Origin: Bacteroidaceae bacterium
GTDB lineage: Bacteria; Bacteroidota; Bacteroidia; Bacteroidales; Bacteroidaceae
Direction: 5' to 3'
Assembly: GCA_017650085.1 (NCBI GenBank)
Contig: JAGCFN010000194.1
Coordinates: forward strand, 1 to 50,135
Length of the DNA stretch: 50,135 nucleotides
Shown: piece by piece, positions 33,131-40,595 of the stretch
How positions within the stretch are numbered: position 1 is the stretch's first letter
Layout: each line of letters begins with the position of its first letter
Position numbers and translations under genes: made by a program
Notes under the pieces: model-generated
What the model saw: only the letters and a program-made list of their open reading frames with translations
Told to the model about the DNA's origin: nothing
Database searches by the model: none

Positions 33131-33189
33131 CAAAAAATATTTGAATAATCGAGCGAGTCGTTCGTTTTATTTATGTTAAACTTGTCAAA

Positions 33190-33299
33190 AAACGTCCCCA
33201 GCGTAAATGGCAAACAACTAGTGTTACGTTCGCAATCGTATAGTGTTACGTTTGCATTTGTATAGTGTTACGATGGCAATCGTATAGTGTGACGTTTCG
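33190..33299 (+). repeat. 22-bp tandem repeat array 3 (TAGTGTTACGTTTGC core)
   Basis: Four clear 22-bp units (33212-33233, 33234-33255, 33256-33277, 33278-33299) share TATAGTGTTACGTTTGC-like sequence, and a degenerate unit precedes them at 33190-33211. The array fills the divergent relA/PepSY spacer between the two promoters. Confidence 0.88.
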
Positions 33300-33339
33300 A
33301 GGGGTAAAACGTTAATAATGCAAAAATCATACGCAATTC

Positions 33340-33371
33340 TTTGGAGGTTTGCATTTTTCTTCGTTAATTTG
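33340..33371 (+). promoter_or_regulatory. Probable promoter of the PepSY-like pair
   Basis: TTTG (33340-33343), 20 bp, then TTAATTTG (33364-33371), one base off consensus, 35 bp before the first ATG. Confidence 0.55.
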
Positions 33372-33406
33372 CACAGGATTTATTACGGAATTAACGACAT
33401 TAACTT

Positions 33407-33676
33407 ATGAAGAGGATTCAACTGTTACTGGCTATGACGGCCATCTTGTTCCTGGCAACAGGCTGTGAGATCAACCGCAAGAAGATTCTGACCGTAGAGC
33501 AGCTCCCAGAAGCGGCCCAGACCTATATCAAGGAGAATATGCCTGAGGCAAAGGTGCTCTATGTGAAGAAGGATAGGAAGAATTTCAAGACCTATTACGA
33601 AGTCAAGTTCGACAACCTGATGGAGCTCGAATTCGACAGTAAGGGCGAGATTTACGACATTGATGTAGACGATTAA
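33407..33676 (+). CDS. Small PepSY-like lipoprotein
   Basis: An 89-residue protein with a lipoprotein signal (MKRIQLLLAMTAILFLATGC, lipid-modified Cys20). One PepSY-like/DUF2874 repeat follows: LTVEQLPEAAQTYIKENMPEAKVLYVKKD, then a beta hairpin YYEVKFDNLMELEFDSKGEIYDIDVDD. Such small envelope proteins are frequent in Bacteroidales and their role is unknown; PepSY-type folds can bind or inhibit proteases. It is 22 bp upstream of a paralogue with the same QLPEAA motif, so the pair arose by duplication and is probably cotranscribed. Confidence 0.82.
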   Translation: MKRIQLLLAMTAILFLATGCEINRKKILTVEQLPEAAQTYIKENMPEAKVLYVKKDRKNFKTYYEVKFDNLMELEFDSKGEIYDIDVDD

Positions 33677-33698
33677 TAACCGATAAAACACGACAATT

Positions 33699-34124
33699 AT
33701 GAAACAGATGAAGTATTTGCTGATGGCACTGATGTGCCTCATTTCGTCGAGCGTAATGGCTGACGATACGCCAATTCCAGTAGAACAACTCCCAGAAGCA
33801 GCCAAAACTTTCGTTCAGACCAATTTCAAGGGTCAGAAGATTGTCTATGCCGAGAAGGATTGGAACTCCTTCGAGTGCCGCCTTGCCGATGGAACCAAGA
33901 TCGAGTTTACCAAGAAAGGCGCATGGAAGAAGATTGACCGCAAGGCTGCTGCTGTTCCTGAAGCTATCGTTCCTGCTGCCATCCAGGAGTATGTGAAAGC
34001 CAATTTCGAAGGCTGCATGGTCACCAAGATCGACAAGGAGCGTTACGGCTACGACATCGAGTTGTCGAACGACGTGGACTTGAAGTTCAACTTCCAAGGC
34101 GTTCTCATCGGAATGGACGACTAA
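33699..34124 (+). CDS. PepSY-like periplasmic protein with two repeats
   Basis: A 141-residue exported protein (signal peptide MKQMKYLLMALMCLISSSVMA) with two PepSY-like/DUF2874 repeats. The first is PVEQLPEAAKTFVQTNFKGQKIVYAEKDW; the second is IVPAAIQEYVKANFEGCMVTKIDKERYGYDIEL. No lipobox, so it is soluble in the periplasm or secreted. Paralogue of the preceding lipoprotein. A strong terminator lies 27 bp after the stop codon. Function unknown. Confidence 0.85.
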   Translation: MKQMKYLLMALMCLISSSVMADDTPIPVEQLPEAAKTFVQTNFKGQKIVYAEKDWNSFECRLADGTKIEFTKKGAWKKIDRKAAAVPEAIVPAAIQEYVKANFEGCMVTKIDKERYGYDIELSNDVDLKFNFQGVLIGMDD

Positions 34125-34150
34125 GCGCTTGTTCATCACGCAACTAATCA

Positions 34151-34181
34151 GTCCAGTTGGAGTTCCAGCTGGACTTTTTTT
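34151..34181 (+). terminator. Terminator of the PepSY-like operon
   Basis: A 10-bp stem GTCCAGTTGG / CCAGCTGGAC (one G-T wobble), loop AGTT, followed by seven T. Confidence 0.85.
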
Positions 34182-34223
34182 ATCTTTTTCTTCATTCTGC
34201 ATTCTATATTGTTGAATTTTTTG

Positions 34224-34231
34224 TAACTTTG
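34224..34231 (+). promoter_or_regulatory. Promoter -7 box for the DUF4301 gene
   Basis: TAACTTTG matches TAnnTTTG, 70 bp before the ATG. No -33 TTTG at the usual distance. Confidence 0.45.
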
Positions 34232-34301
34232 CAGCATAAAACTCCACAAAAACCGTATCGTCGAAGGAGAAAAAGACTTGACCACATAAAAACGCAAAGA
34301 T

Positions 34302-35822
34302 ATGTTTAGCAAGGAAGATCTTCTGCAGATTCAGCAGAAAGGAATGAGTGAAGCGCAGATTGAAGCGCAGTTAGAGTGTTTTCGGAAGGGTTTTGACTTC
34401 CTCAAACTGAAGGGTGCCGCTTCCGTTGGCGAGGGCATCATAGCTCCTTCGGACGATGAGGCTGAAGCCTACATCCAGGCTTGGAACGACTACAAAGCAG
34501 AAGGGCACTGCATTACCAAGTTTGTGCCTGCAAGTGGCGCTGCCAGCCGTATGTTCAAGAATGTGTTCGAGTTCCTGAATGCCGACTACGAAGTGCCCAC
34601 CACGGACTTCGAGAAGATATTCTTCGCCCACATTCACAACTTCGCTTTCTTTGACGCGCTGAACGACGCATGCTTCCTGAACGAAGGCAAAGGTGTGGAT
34701 TCGCTCATCGAGGAGGGCAACTACAAAGCCGTAGCAGAGAATATGCTTGGCGAGGAAGGCCTGAATTACGGTCAGCTCCCGAAGGGTTTGTTGCAGTTCC
34801 ACGCTTACGACGACTGTGCCAAAACGCCTGTTGAGGAACACCTTACGGAAGCCGCTCTCTACGCAAGCAGCAGGGGAGAGGCGGAAGTGCATTTCACTGT
34901 TAGTAGCGAGCACAGAGTGCTTTTCGAGGAACTCCTCGAGCGTGTCATTCCAGAGGCTCAAGCCGAGCACAAGATAACCTACAAGGTGAGCCTGAGCGAA
35001 CAGAAGCCAAGCACGGACACGATAGCTGTGAATATGGACGACACGCCTTTCCGCACAGGTGAAGGCAAGCTGCTGTTCCGTCCTGGAGGCCATGGTGCAC
35101 TCATCGAGAACCTCAATGACCTTGAGAGCGACATTGTCTTCATCAAGAACATCGATAATGTCGTGCCTGATCGCTTGAAGTCCGATACTGTCTTCTGGAA
35201 GCAAGTCATCGCCGGAGTGCTGGTTCAAGCGCAGAAGAAGGTATTCGGTTTCCTACGTTTGCTTGACAGCGGAAAGTTCAATCACGACGACCTCGAGGAC
35301 ATGATTCGCTTCCTTCGTCACACCCTTTGCTGCGATGTGCCCAACCTGAAGAATATGGAGGACACGGAGCTGCACATTTTCCTGCGGAAAAAGCTCAACA
35401 GACCCATCCGAGTTTGTGGAGTCGTGAAGAACGTTGGCGAGCCAGGGGGCGGACCGTTTCTGGCTTACAACCCCGATGGTAGCATTTCGTTGCAAATTTT
35501 GGAGAGCAGCCAGATAGACCAGAACAACCCAGAGTATGTGGAGATGTTCACGAAGGGCACGCACTTCAATCCTGTAGACCTCGTTTGTGCCGTTCGCAAC
35601 TACAAGGGCGAGAAGTTCAACCTTCCCGACTTTGTTGACCCTGCTACGGGCTTCATCTCATACAAGAGCAAAGATGGAAAGGAATTGAAAGCTTTGGAGC
35701 TTCCGGGCCTTTGGAATGGGGCAATGAGCGACTGGAACACCATCATGGTCGAGGTGCCCCTTACGACCTTCAATCCTGTCAAGACGGTCAACGATTTGCT
35801 TCGTCCGCAACATCAGAAATAA
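34302..35822 (+). CDS. DUF4301 family protein (function unknown)
   Basis: A 506-residue soluble protein without signal peptide or membrane segments. It matches the Bacteroidetes DUF4301 family as I know it: N-terminal FSKEDLLQIQQKGMSEAQIEAQLECF, a loop KFVPASGAASRMFKNVFEF (about 74-92), ENLLFRPGGHGALIENLNDL-like motifs, DIVFIKNIDNVVPDR, and the C-terminal GEPGGGPFLAYNPDGS. The glycine-rich ASGAASRM and the 'NIDNVVPDR' region recall nucleotide-sugar pyrophosphorylases (UDP-sugar transferases), but that is a remote impression only. The next gene starts 11 bp downstream. Confidence 0.8.
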   Translation: MFSKEDLLQIQQKGMSEAQIEAQLECFRKGFDFLKLKGAASVGEGIIAPSDDEAEAYIQAWNDYKAEGHCITKFVPASGAASRMFKNVFEFLNADYEVPTTDFEKIFFAHIHNFAFFDALNDACFLNEGKGVDSLIEEGNYKAVAENMLGEEGLNYGQLPKGLLQFHAYDDCAKTPVEEHLTEAALYASSRGEAEVHFTVSSEHRVLFEELLERVIPEAQAEHKITYKVSLSEQKPSTDTIAVNMDDTPFRTGEGKLLFRPGGHGALIENLNDLESDIVFIKNIDNVVPDRLKSDTVFWKQVIAGVLVQAQKKVFGFLRLLDSGKFNHDDLEDMIRFLRHTLCCDVPNLKNMEDTELHIFLRKKLNRPIRVCGVVKNVGEPGGGPFLAYNPDGSISLQILESSQIDQNNPEYVEMFTKGTHFNPVDLVCAVRNYKGEKFNLPDFVDPATGFISYKSKDGKELKALELPGLWNGAMSDWNTIMVEVPLTTFNPVKTVNDLLRPQHQK

Positions 35823-35833
35823 GACAATAAGAC

Positions 35834-36694
35834 ATGAGGAAAGTCATATATTGTCTCTTCTTCCTTTTGGCCCAATTGACTGTTGTCTGCGCTCAGCAGT
35901 TTGTGGAAGACTCTCTGAAAGTGGACGGATTCATGCGTAGGTTCGATGTCTTTCTTCCAGAAGGGATAAAACCTGATGCCCCGCTTGTTTTCTATCTGCA
36001 CGGGTATGGCGGAAGCATATATCGCAATAATCCGATGGTCGAGACGGCTTTGCGGGAAGGCTTTGCCGTATGCATTCCTCAAGGCTTGAAAGACCCGAAG
36101 GGGAAGCCGAGCTGGAATGTGGGCTATCCTTTTCAGGAGGGTTGGAAAGTGGATGATGTGAGGTCGCTCAGCAAGATGGCTGCTTATGTGCAGAAGCGCT
36201 ATCATCTGAGCCGCGAGAACACCTTCCTGACGGGCATGTCGAATGGTGGCGAAATGTGTTATCTGATGGCCTATTCCAAGCAGAAGGCCTTCAAGGCAGT
36301 CGCTCCTATCGCAGGTCTGACGATGGTGTGGATGTACCGGGATTTGGAAGCATGCAAACCGATTCCTCTTTTCGAGATTCATGGGACGGAAGACCGCACT
36401 TCCGAATGGACGGGTGACCTTGATAACCAAGGCGGTTGGGGTGCTTATATGCCTGTTCCGCTTGCCGTGGGTTATTGGGTGGCAAAGAACCGTTGCATGA
36501 AAGAAGAGACGGAGCGAGTGGAGGGTCTGAACAGGGAAAACGGACACTACATCATCAAGCACCGCTTTACCGGGAGTGCAACGGGTTGCGACGTCTGGCT
36601 CTACGAGGTGGTTGGCGGGAAGCATTCTGGGCATACCGAAGACATCAAGACTGGCGACGAGATTTGGAGTTTCTTCAAGAAGTATGTGAGGTAG
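35834..36694 (+). CDS. Secreted alpha/beta-hydrolase, PHB depolymerase/feruloyl-esterase-like
   Basis: A 286-residue exported esterase with a signal peptide (MRKVIYCLFFLLAQLTVVCAQ). Motifs include VFYLHGYGG (oxyanion region, 52-60), the nucleophile elbow GMSNGG (Ser136), the acid region HGTEDRTSEW (around Asp187) and a late HSGHTED for the catalytic His. This is the LpqC/esterase-PHB class, which includes acetyl-xylan and feruloyl esterases; its polymer substrate cannot be named. It lies 11 bp after DUF4301, probably cotranscribed. No strong terminator follows, only a weak stem at 36893-36920. Confidence 0.85.
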   Translation: MRKVIYCLFFLLAQLTVVCAQQFVEDSLKVDGFMRRFDVFLPEGIKPDAPLVFYLHGYGGSIYRNNPMVETALREGFAVCIPQGLKDPKGKPSWNVGYPFQEGWKVDDVRSLSKMAAYVQKRYHLSRENTFLTGMSNGGEMCYLMAYSKQKAFKAVAPIAGLTMVWMYRDLEACKPIPLFEIHGTEDRTSEWTGDLDNQGGWGAYMPVPLAVGYWVAKNRCMKEETERVEGLNRENGHYIIKHRFTGSATGCDVWLYEVVGGKHSGHTEDIKTGDEIWSFFKKYVR

Positions 36695-36757
36695 TTCGGG
36701 GAGATGATTGAGGTCTCCTTCTTACATACCTCAAATAGGCTTCATGTTCCAGGTCTC

Positions 36758-36845
36758 TTTTGTCACGAGGTTGCTTCGCCAACATGAAGTGTCACGATTG
36801 CAGACTTTACGTGCTGTGTGGCCGCTTTCAACACGTGTAGATTGC
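36758..36845 (+). repeat. Degenerate 22-bp tandem repeat array 6
   Basis: Four consecutive 22-bp segments (36758-36779, 36780-36801, 36802-36823, 36824-36845) keep the period and the right-edge pattern (TTCGC, ATTGC, GTGGCC, ATTGC) with CACG/ACGTG-type cores, but the units have diverged. I assign it to the family by period and edge motif. Confidence 0.55.
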
Positions 36846-37077
36846 CGCTGCTTCAGCCTGTGTTTATCAATAAGTCAAAGATCTGTTGGGGGATAAGGAT
36901 GCGCCGCTGCGTGTCCTTATTTCATATGTGGTGCTCCGCGTCCGGAGTCGTGAAAGTGTGTATCGCGATGGATTTCTAAATCCGCTGCAAAGATACAACA
37001 TTTCCATTGCGGTCTACGAATAAAAGTGCAATTATTTTTAAAAAATTTTTCGCATATTCACGGCATTGTTGGAGAAC

Positions 37078-37220
37078 GTTGCAGCGTTGCAGTGTTGCAG
37101 TTCTCCAACTGCCTTTTCAGAGCCCAGAAAATAGTTTTATATTATATTAATATAATATAAAGTTTGACTTTGGCTTTTTCGCATCCTTGTTTTACAACTG
37201 CAACACTGCAACGCTGCAAC
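37078..37220. repeat. Nested inverted repeat upstream of rpsA
   Basis: Two perfect 25-bp inverted arms (37078-37102 and 37196-37220), themselves made of GTTGCAG-type heptamers, flank a 93-bp AT-rich segment. Inside it is a perfect 26-bp AT-only palindrome at 37136-37161 (half-site TTTATATTATATT). No ORF lies inside. It could be a small non-autonomous element, a large cruciform, or a transcription boundary. Confidence 0.85.
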
Positions 37221-37335
37221 ACAATGAATAGACATGCGAAAGGGCTATTTATCTCAAATCACCCTATTCATCGGGGTTTCGGATACTAAGTTGGAAATTT
37301 CTTGAGGGCGGTCTGAATAAAAATTCAGCGAAATG

Positions 37336-37367
37336 TTTGGTGGTTTCGACAAAAAGTCGTAAATTTG
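37336..37367 (+). promoter_or_regulatory. Promoter of rpsA
   Basis: TTTG (37336-37339), exactly 20 bp, then TAAATTTG (37360-37367), a full consensus match, 65 bp upstream of the ATG. Confidence 0.75.
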
Positions 37368-37432
37368 CACCCGCTTTTGCTTATAGCAAGGCATGTGATT
37401 ATTAACTTTTTACTAACTTTTAATTAATCTGT

Positions 37433-39346
37433 ATGGCAGATTTGAAAAATGTTGCTCCTCTGGAAGACTTCGATTGGGAGGCATACGAACAGGGTGACAG
37501 CAACGCAGGTGTGAGCCGTGAGGCTCAAACAGAGGCCTATGAGGGCTCTCTGAACAAGGTAGGTGACCACGACGTAGTCGACGGTACCGTTATCTCTATG
37601 AACAAGCGCGAGGTAGTGGTTAACATCGGTTATAAGAGCGATGGTATCATACCTATGAGTGAATTCCGCTACAATCCCGACCTGAAGGTTGGCGACACTG
37701 TAGAGGTTTACATCGAGAACCAGGAAGACAAGAAGGGTCAGCTCATCCTGTCTCACAAGAAAGCACGTGCTTCCCGCTCTTGGGACCGTGTGAACGAGGC
37801 TCTCAACAACGAAGAAATCATCAAGGGCTACGTGAAGTGCCGCACCAAGGGCGGTATGATCGTGGACGTCTTTGGCATCGAGGCTTTCCTGCCTGGCAGC
37901 CAGATCGACGTGAAGCCCATTCGCGATTACGATATCTTCGTAGGCAAGACGATGGAGTTCAAGGTTGTGAAGATCAACCAGGACTACCGCAACGTCGTTG
38001 TCAGCCACAAGGCTCTCATCGAAGCAGAGCTGGAGGCACAGAAGAAGGAAATCATCAGCAAGCTCGAGAAGGGTCAAGTGCTGGAGGGTATCGTCAAGAA
38101 CATCACCAACTACGGTGTCTTCATCGACCTTGGTGGTGTGGACGGTCTCATCCACATCACAGACCTCAGCTGGGGCCGCGTGAGCGATCCGAAGGAGATT
38201 GTCGAGCTCGACCAGAAGATTAATGTCGTTATCCTCGACTTCGACGACGAGAAGAAGCGCATTGCTCTCGGCCTGAAGCAGCTCACTCCCCATCCTTGGG
38301 ATGCTCTGGACAAGGAGCTCAAGGTGGGCGACCGCGTGAAGGGCAAGGTTGTCGTGATGGCCGACTACGGTGCATTCATCGAGATTGCTCCCGGCGTAGA
38401 AGGTCTCATCCACGTCAGCGAGATGTCTTGGAGCCAGCACCTCCGCAGCGCTCAGGACTTCATGAAGGTGGGCGACGAGGTTGAAGCAGTCATTCTCACT
38501 CTCGACCGCGAGGAGCGCAAGATGTCTCTCGGCATCAAGCAGCTTAAGGACGATCCCTGGGAGAACATCGAAGAGAAGTATCCCGTGGGCAGCAAGCACA
38601 CTGCTAAGGTTCGCAACTTCACCAACTTCGGCATCTTCGTCGAGATTGAGGAAGGCGTTGACGGCCTGATTCACATCAGCGACCTCAGCTGGACCAAGAA
38701 GATTAAGCACCCCAGCGAGTTCACGCAGATTGGTGCTGAGATAGAGGTTTGCGTCCTCGAAATTGACAAGGCGAACCGTCGCCTGTCTCTCGGTCACAAG
38801 CAGCTCGAGGAGAATCCTTGGGACGTCTTCGAGACCGTCTTCACTCAGGACAGCATTCACGAAGGCACCATCGTCGAGATGCTCGACAAGGGCGCTGTAA
38901 TTCAGCTCGAGTATGGCGTGGAAGGCTTTGCAACTCCTAAGCACCTCGTTAAGGAAGACGGCACTCAGGCACAGAAGGGCGAGAAGCTGCAGTTCAAGGT
39001 GATTGAGTTCAACAAGGACAGCAAGCGCATCATCCTCTCTCACAGCCGCATCTTCGAGGACGTGCAGCGTGCAGAAGCTCGTGAGGCTCGCGAGGCCAAG
39101 AAGGCTACACGCAAGCCCGCTCAGAAGGAAGAGCCCGTTGTTCAGAACCAGGCTGCCAGCACAACCCTGGGCGACCTCGATGCTTTAGCAGAGTTGAAGG
39201 CTAAGATGAAGGCCGAGGAAAAGCCTAAGGCAAAGAAGGCTGAGCCCAAGGCAGAGCCCGTAGCCGAGGCTCCCAAGGCAGAGCCCGCAGCAGAAGCTCC
39301 GAAGGCAGAACCTGTAGCAGAGGCTGAAGCTAAGACAGAGGAATAA
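37433..39346 (+). CDS. rpsA: 30S ribosomal protein S1
   Basis: A 637-residue protein with six S1 (OB-fold) repeats, at about 35-105, 120-195, 207-275, 292-362, 377-450 and 464-535. Repeats three to five are most canonical (GVFIDLGGVDGLIHITDLSW, GAFIEIAPGVEGLIHVSEMSW, GIFVEIEEGVDGLIHISDLSW). S1 binds mRNA to the 30S subunit, which matters in Bacteroidetes, whose mRNAs seldom use Shine-Dalgarno pairing. The C-terminal ~70 residues are a low-complexity Lys/Ala/Glu/Pro tail (KAEPKAEPVAEAPKAEP repeats), probably disordered. A full consensus promoter precedes it and a GC-rich terminator follows. Confidence 0.97.
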   Translation: MADLKNVAPLEDFDWEAYEQGDSNAGVSREAQTEAYEGSLNKVGDHDVVDGTVISMNKREVVVNIGYKSDGIIPMSEFRYNPDLKVGDTVEVYIENQEDKKGQLILSHKKARASRSWDRVNEALNNEEIIKGYVKCRTKGGMIVDVFGIEAFLPGSQIDVKPIRDYDIFVGKTMEFKVVKINQDYRNVVVSHKALIEAELEAQKKEIISKLEKGQVLEGIVKNITNYGVFIDLGGVDGLIHITDLSWGRVSDPKEIVELDQKINVVILDFDDEKKRIALGLKQLTPHPWDALDKELKVGDRVKGKVVVMADYGAFIEIAPGVEGLIHVSEMSWSQHLRSAQDFMKVGDEVEAVILTLDREERKMSLGIKQLKDDPWENIEEKYPVGSKHTAKVRNFTNFGIFVEIEEGVDGLIHISDLSWTKKIKHPSEFTQIGAEIEVCVLEIDKANRRLSLGHKQLEENPWDVFETVFTQDSIHEGTIVEMLDKGAVIQLEYGVEGFATPKHLVKEDGTQAQKGEKLQFKVIEFNKDSKRIILSHSRIFEDVQRAEAREAREAKKATRKPAQKEEPVVQNQAASTTLGDLDALAELKAKMKAEEKPKAKKAEPKAEPVAEAPKAEPAAEAPKAEPVAEAEAKTEE

Positions 39347-39371
39347 ATCAACATTCCAATGTGCAACGAAT

Positions 39372-39408
39372 AGCCCCGTCCCCCACAAAGGGGCGGGGCT
39401 TCATTTTT
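39372..39408 (+). terminator. GC-rich terminator between rpsA and rnz
   Basis: AGCCCCG (39372-39378) pairs with CGGGGCT (39394-39400), with an inner CCCC/GGGG, followed by TCATTTTT. It ends about 12 bp before the rnz start, so some rnz expression may come from read-through. Confidence 0.7.
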
Positions 39409-39420
39409 CATTTTATCATT

Positions 39421-40332
39421 TTGAACTTTGAACTAAACATACTCGGTTGCGGCTCTGCCAAGCCTACCACTCGCCACCAGCCTACCTCGCAGATACTGAA
39501 CGTGAGGGGCAAATACTTCATGATAGATTGTGGCGAGGGCGTGCAGGCGCAGATGCAGAAGATGGGGCTTTCGATGATGAACATCGGCCACATCTTCATC
39601 AGCCACAACCATGGCGACCACGTCTTCGGACTGCCCGGACTGATTGGCACGATGGACCTGCTGGGGCGGACTGCCGAGCTCCACATCCACGGGCCGCAGC
39701 AAGTGGGTGAACTTCTCGATTTCCTGCAGCGAACTTACTACAGCGACATTCAGTACAAAGTCCTTTTTCATCCGGTTGACGTACGCAAGCATGAGCTTAT
39801 CTACGAAGACCGCAGTATCACGGTTCACAGCATCCCCCTGCAGCACCGACTTCCCACAAGCGGCTATCTCTTCCGCGAGAAACCAAACCTGCCGCACATC
39901 CGCAGGGAGATGATAGAGGCATACAACATCCCTGTCAGCCAGATAAACAACATCAAGGCGGGGGCTTCGTGGACGACGGAGGACGGAACCGTCATTCCTC
40001 ACGAACGCCTGACCACGCCTGCCACGCCTTCCCGCTCCTTTGCCTATTGCAGCGATACCGTCTATCTGCCCGGGCTGAAGGACATCATCGAGGGCGCCGA
40101 CCTACTATACCACGAAGCCACTTATTTCCATGAACGTGCTCTGAGAGCAGAGCAGACCATGCATACCACAGCCCTTCAGGCAGCCACTTTGGCCCGAGAC
40201 GCAAGGGTGGGGCAGCTCTGCATCGGCCATTTCAGTGCTTCCATCAAAGACGAAAACGCTCTTCTTAAGGAGGCACAAAGCATCTTCCCCCATACCGTCC
40301 TCGCCAACGAAGGACTTGTCATCAGCATTTGA
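39421..40332 (+). CDS. rnz: Ribonuclease Z (tRNA 3' processing endonuclease)
   Basis: A 303-residue metallo-beta-lactamase-fold nuclease that removes the 3' trailer of tRNA precursors. Motifs are the N-terminal FELNILGCGSAKPTTRHQPTSQ, the zinc site HNHGDH (62-67), GLPGLIGTMDLLGR, FAYCSDTVY, DLLYHEATY and the late GHFSAS. CCA is not encoded in the window's tRNA, which fits a need for RNase Z. I chose the TTG at 39421 because family proteins begin at this point. The in-frame ATG at 39361 would translate the GC-rich terminator hairpin into a non-conserved extension. Confidence 0.9.
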   Translation: MNFELNILGCGSAKPTTRHQPTSQILNVRGKYFMIDCGEGVQAQMQKMGLSMMNIGHIFISHNHGDHVFGLPGLIGTMDLLGRTAELHIHGPQQVGELLDFLQRTYYSDIQYKVLFHPVDVRKHELIYEDRSITVHSIPLQHRLPTSGYLFREKPNLPHIRREMIEAYNIPVSQINNIKAGASWTTEDGTVIPHERLTTPATPSRSFAYCSDTVYLPGLKDIIEGADLLYHEATYFHERALRAEQTMHTTALQAATLARDARVGQLCIGHFSASIKDENALLKEAQSIFPHTVLANEGLVISI

Positions 40333-40353
40333 AGCTGGGACTTGCCAATCCCC

Positions 40354-40539
40354 GCGTGCGGCGTTTGCCATCCCCGCGTGCGGCGTTTGCGATCCCCGCG
40401 TGCGGCGTTTTAATTCCCCCTAAAGGGGGGTAGGGGGTCTGCGTGCGGCGTTTTAATTCCCCCTAAAGGGGGTTAGGGGGTCTGCGTGCGGCGTTTTAAT
40501 TTCCCCTAAAGGGGGGTAGGGGGGCTGCGTGCGGCGTTT
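40354..40539 (+). repeat. 22-bp repeat array 4, interleaved with C-rich palindromes
   Basis: The 263-bp convergent rnz/efflux spacer has six exact copies of GCGTGCGGCGTTT, starting at 40354, 40376, 40398, 40441, 40484 and 40527. The first intervals are 22 bp, and the last three are exactly 43 bp because a C-rich palindrome (ATTCCCCCTAAAGGGGG type) is inserted after each core. The left edge (GATCCCC...GTTTGC) aligns with the units of arrays 1-3. Confidence 0.92.
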
Positions 40540-40595
40540 GTGGTTATTTCTGCAGATGTGAATAAACTCCTCGTACAAACGACCTGCCGACCAAG

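Larger units (their letters stand above)
36695..37335. other. Gene-free spacer between the esterase and rpsA
   Basis: About 740 bp to the rpsA start contain no credible gene. It holds a degenerate 22-bp array (36758-36845), a weak stem ATAAGGA/TCCTTAT (36893-36920), a small hairpin CTCCGCGTCCGGAG, a minus-strand -7-like TATCTTTG (36995-36988) that faces no gene, and the nested inverted repeat at 37078-37220. A small RNA on the minus strand from 36988 cannot be excluded. Confidence 0.6.

Noticed and set aside
37078-37220. Insertion sequence
   Set aside because: The 93 bp between the arms holds no transposase ORF and no clear target-site duplication was found; only a non-autonomous element remains possible.
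37424-39043. 539-codon ORF antisense to rpsA
   Set aside because: It mirrors the strong codon bias of rpsA; the protein is a Leu/Val/Asp-rich shadow with no domain.
39361-39420. ATG 39361 as the rnz start
   Set aside because: The extension is the translated GC-rich terminator hairpin (39372-39408) and is absent from the family; TTG 39421 matches the family N-terminus.
40333-40595. Small gene in the rnz/efflux spacer
   Set aside because: All short ORFs there are translations of the tandem repeats.
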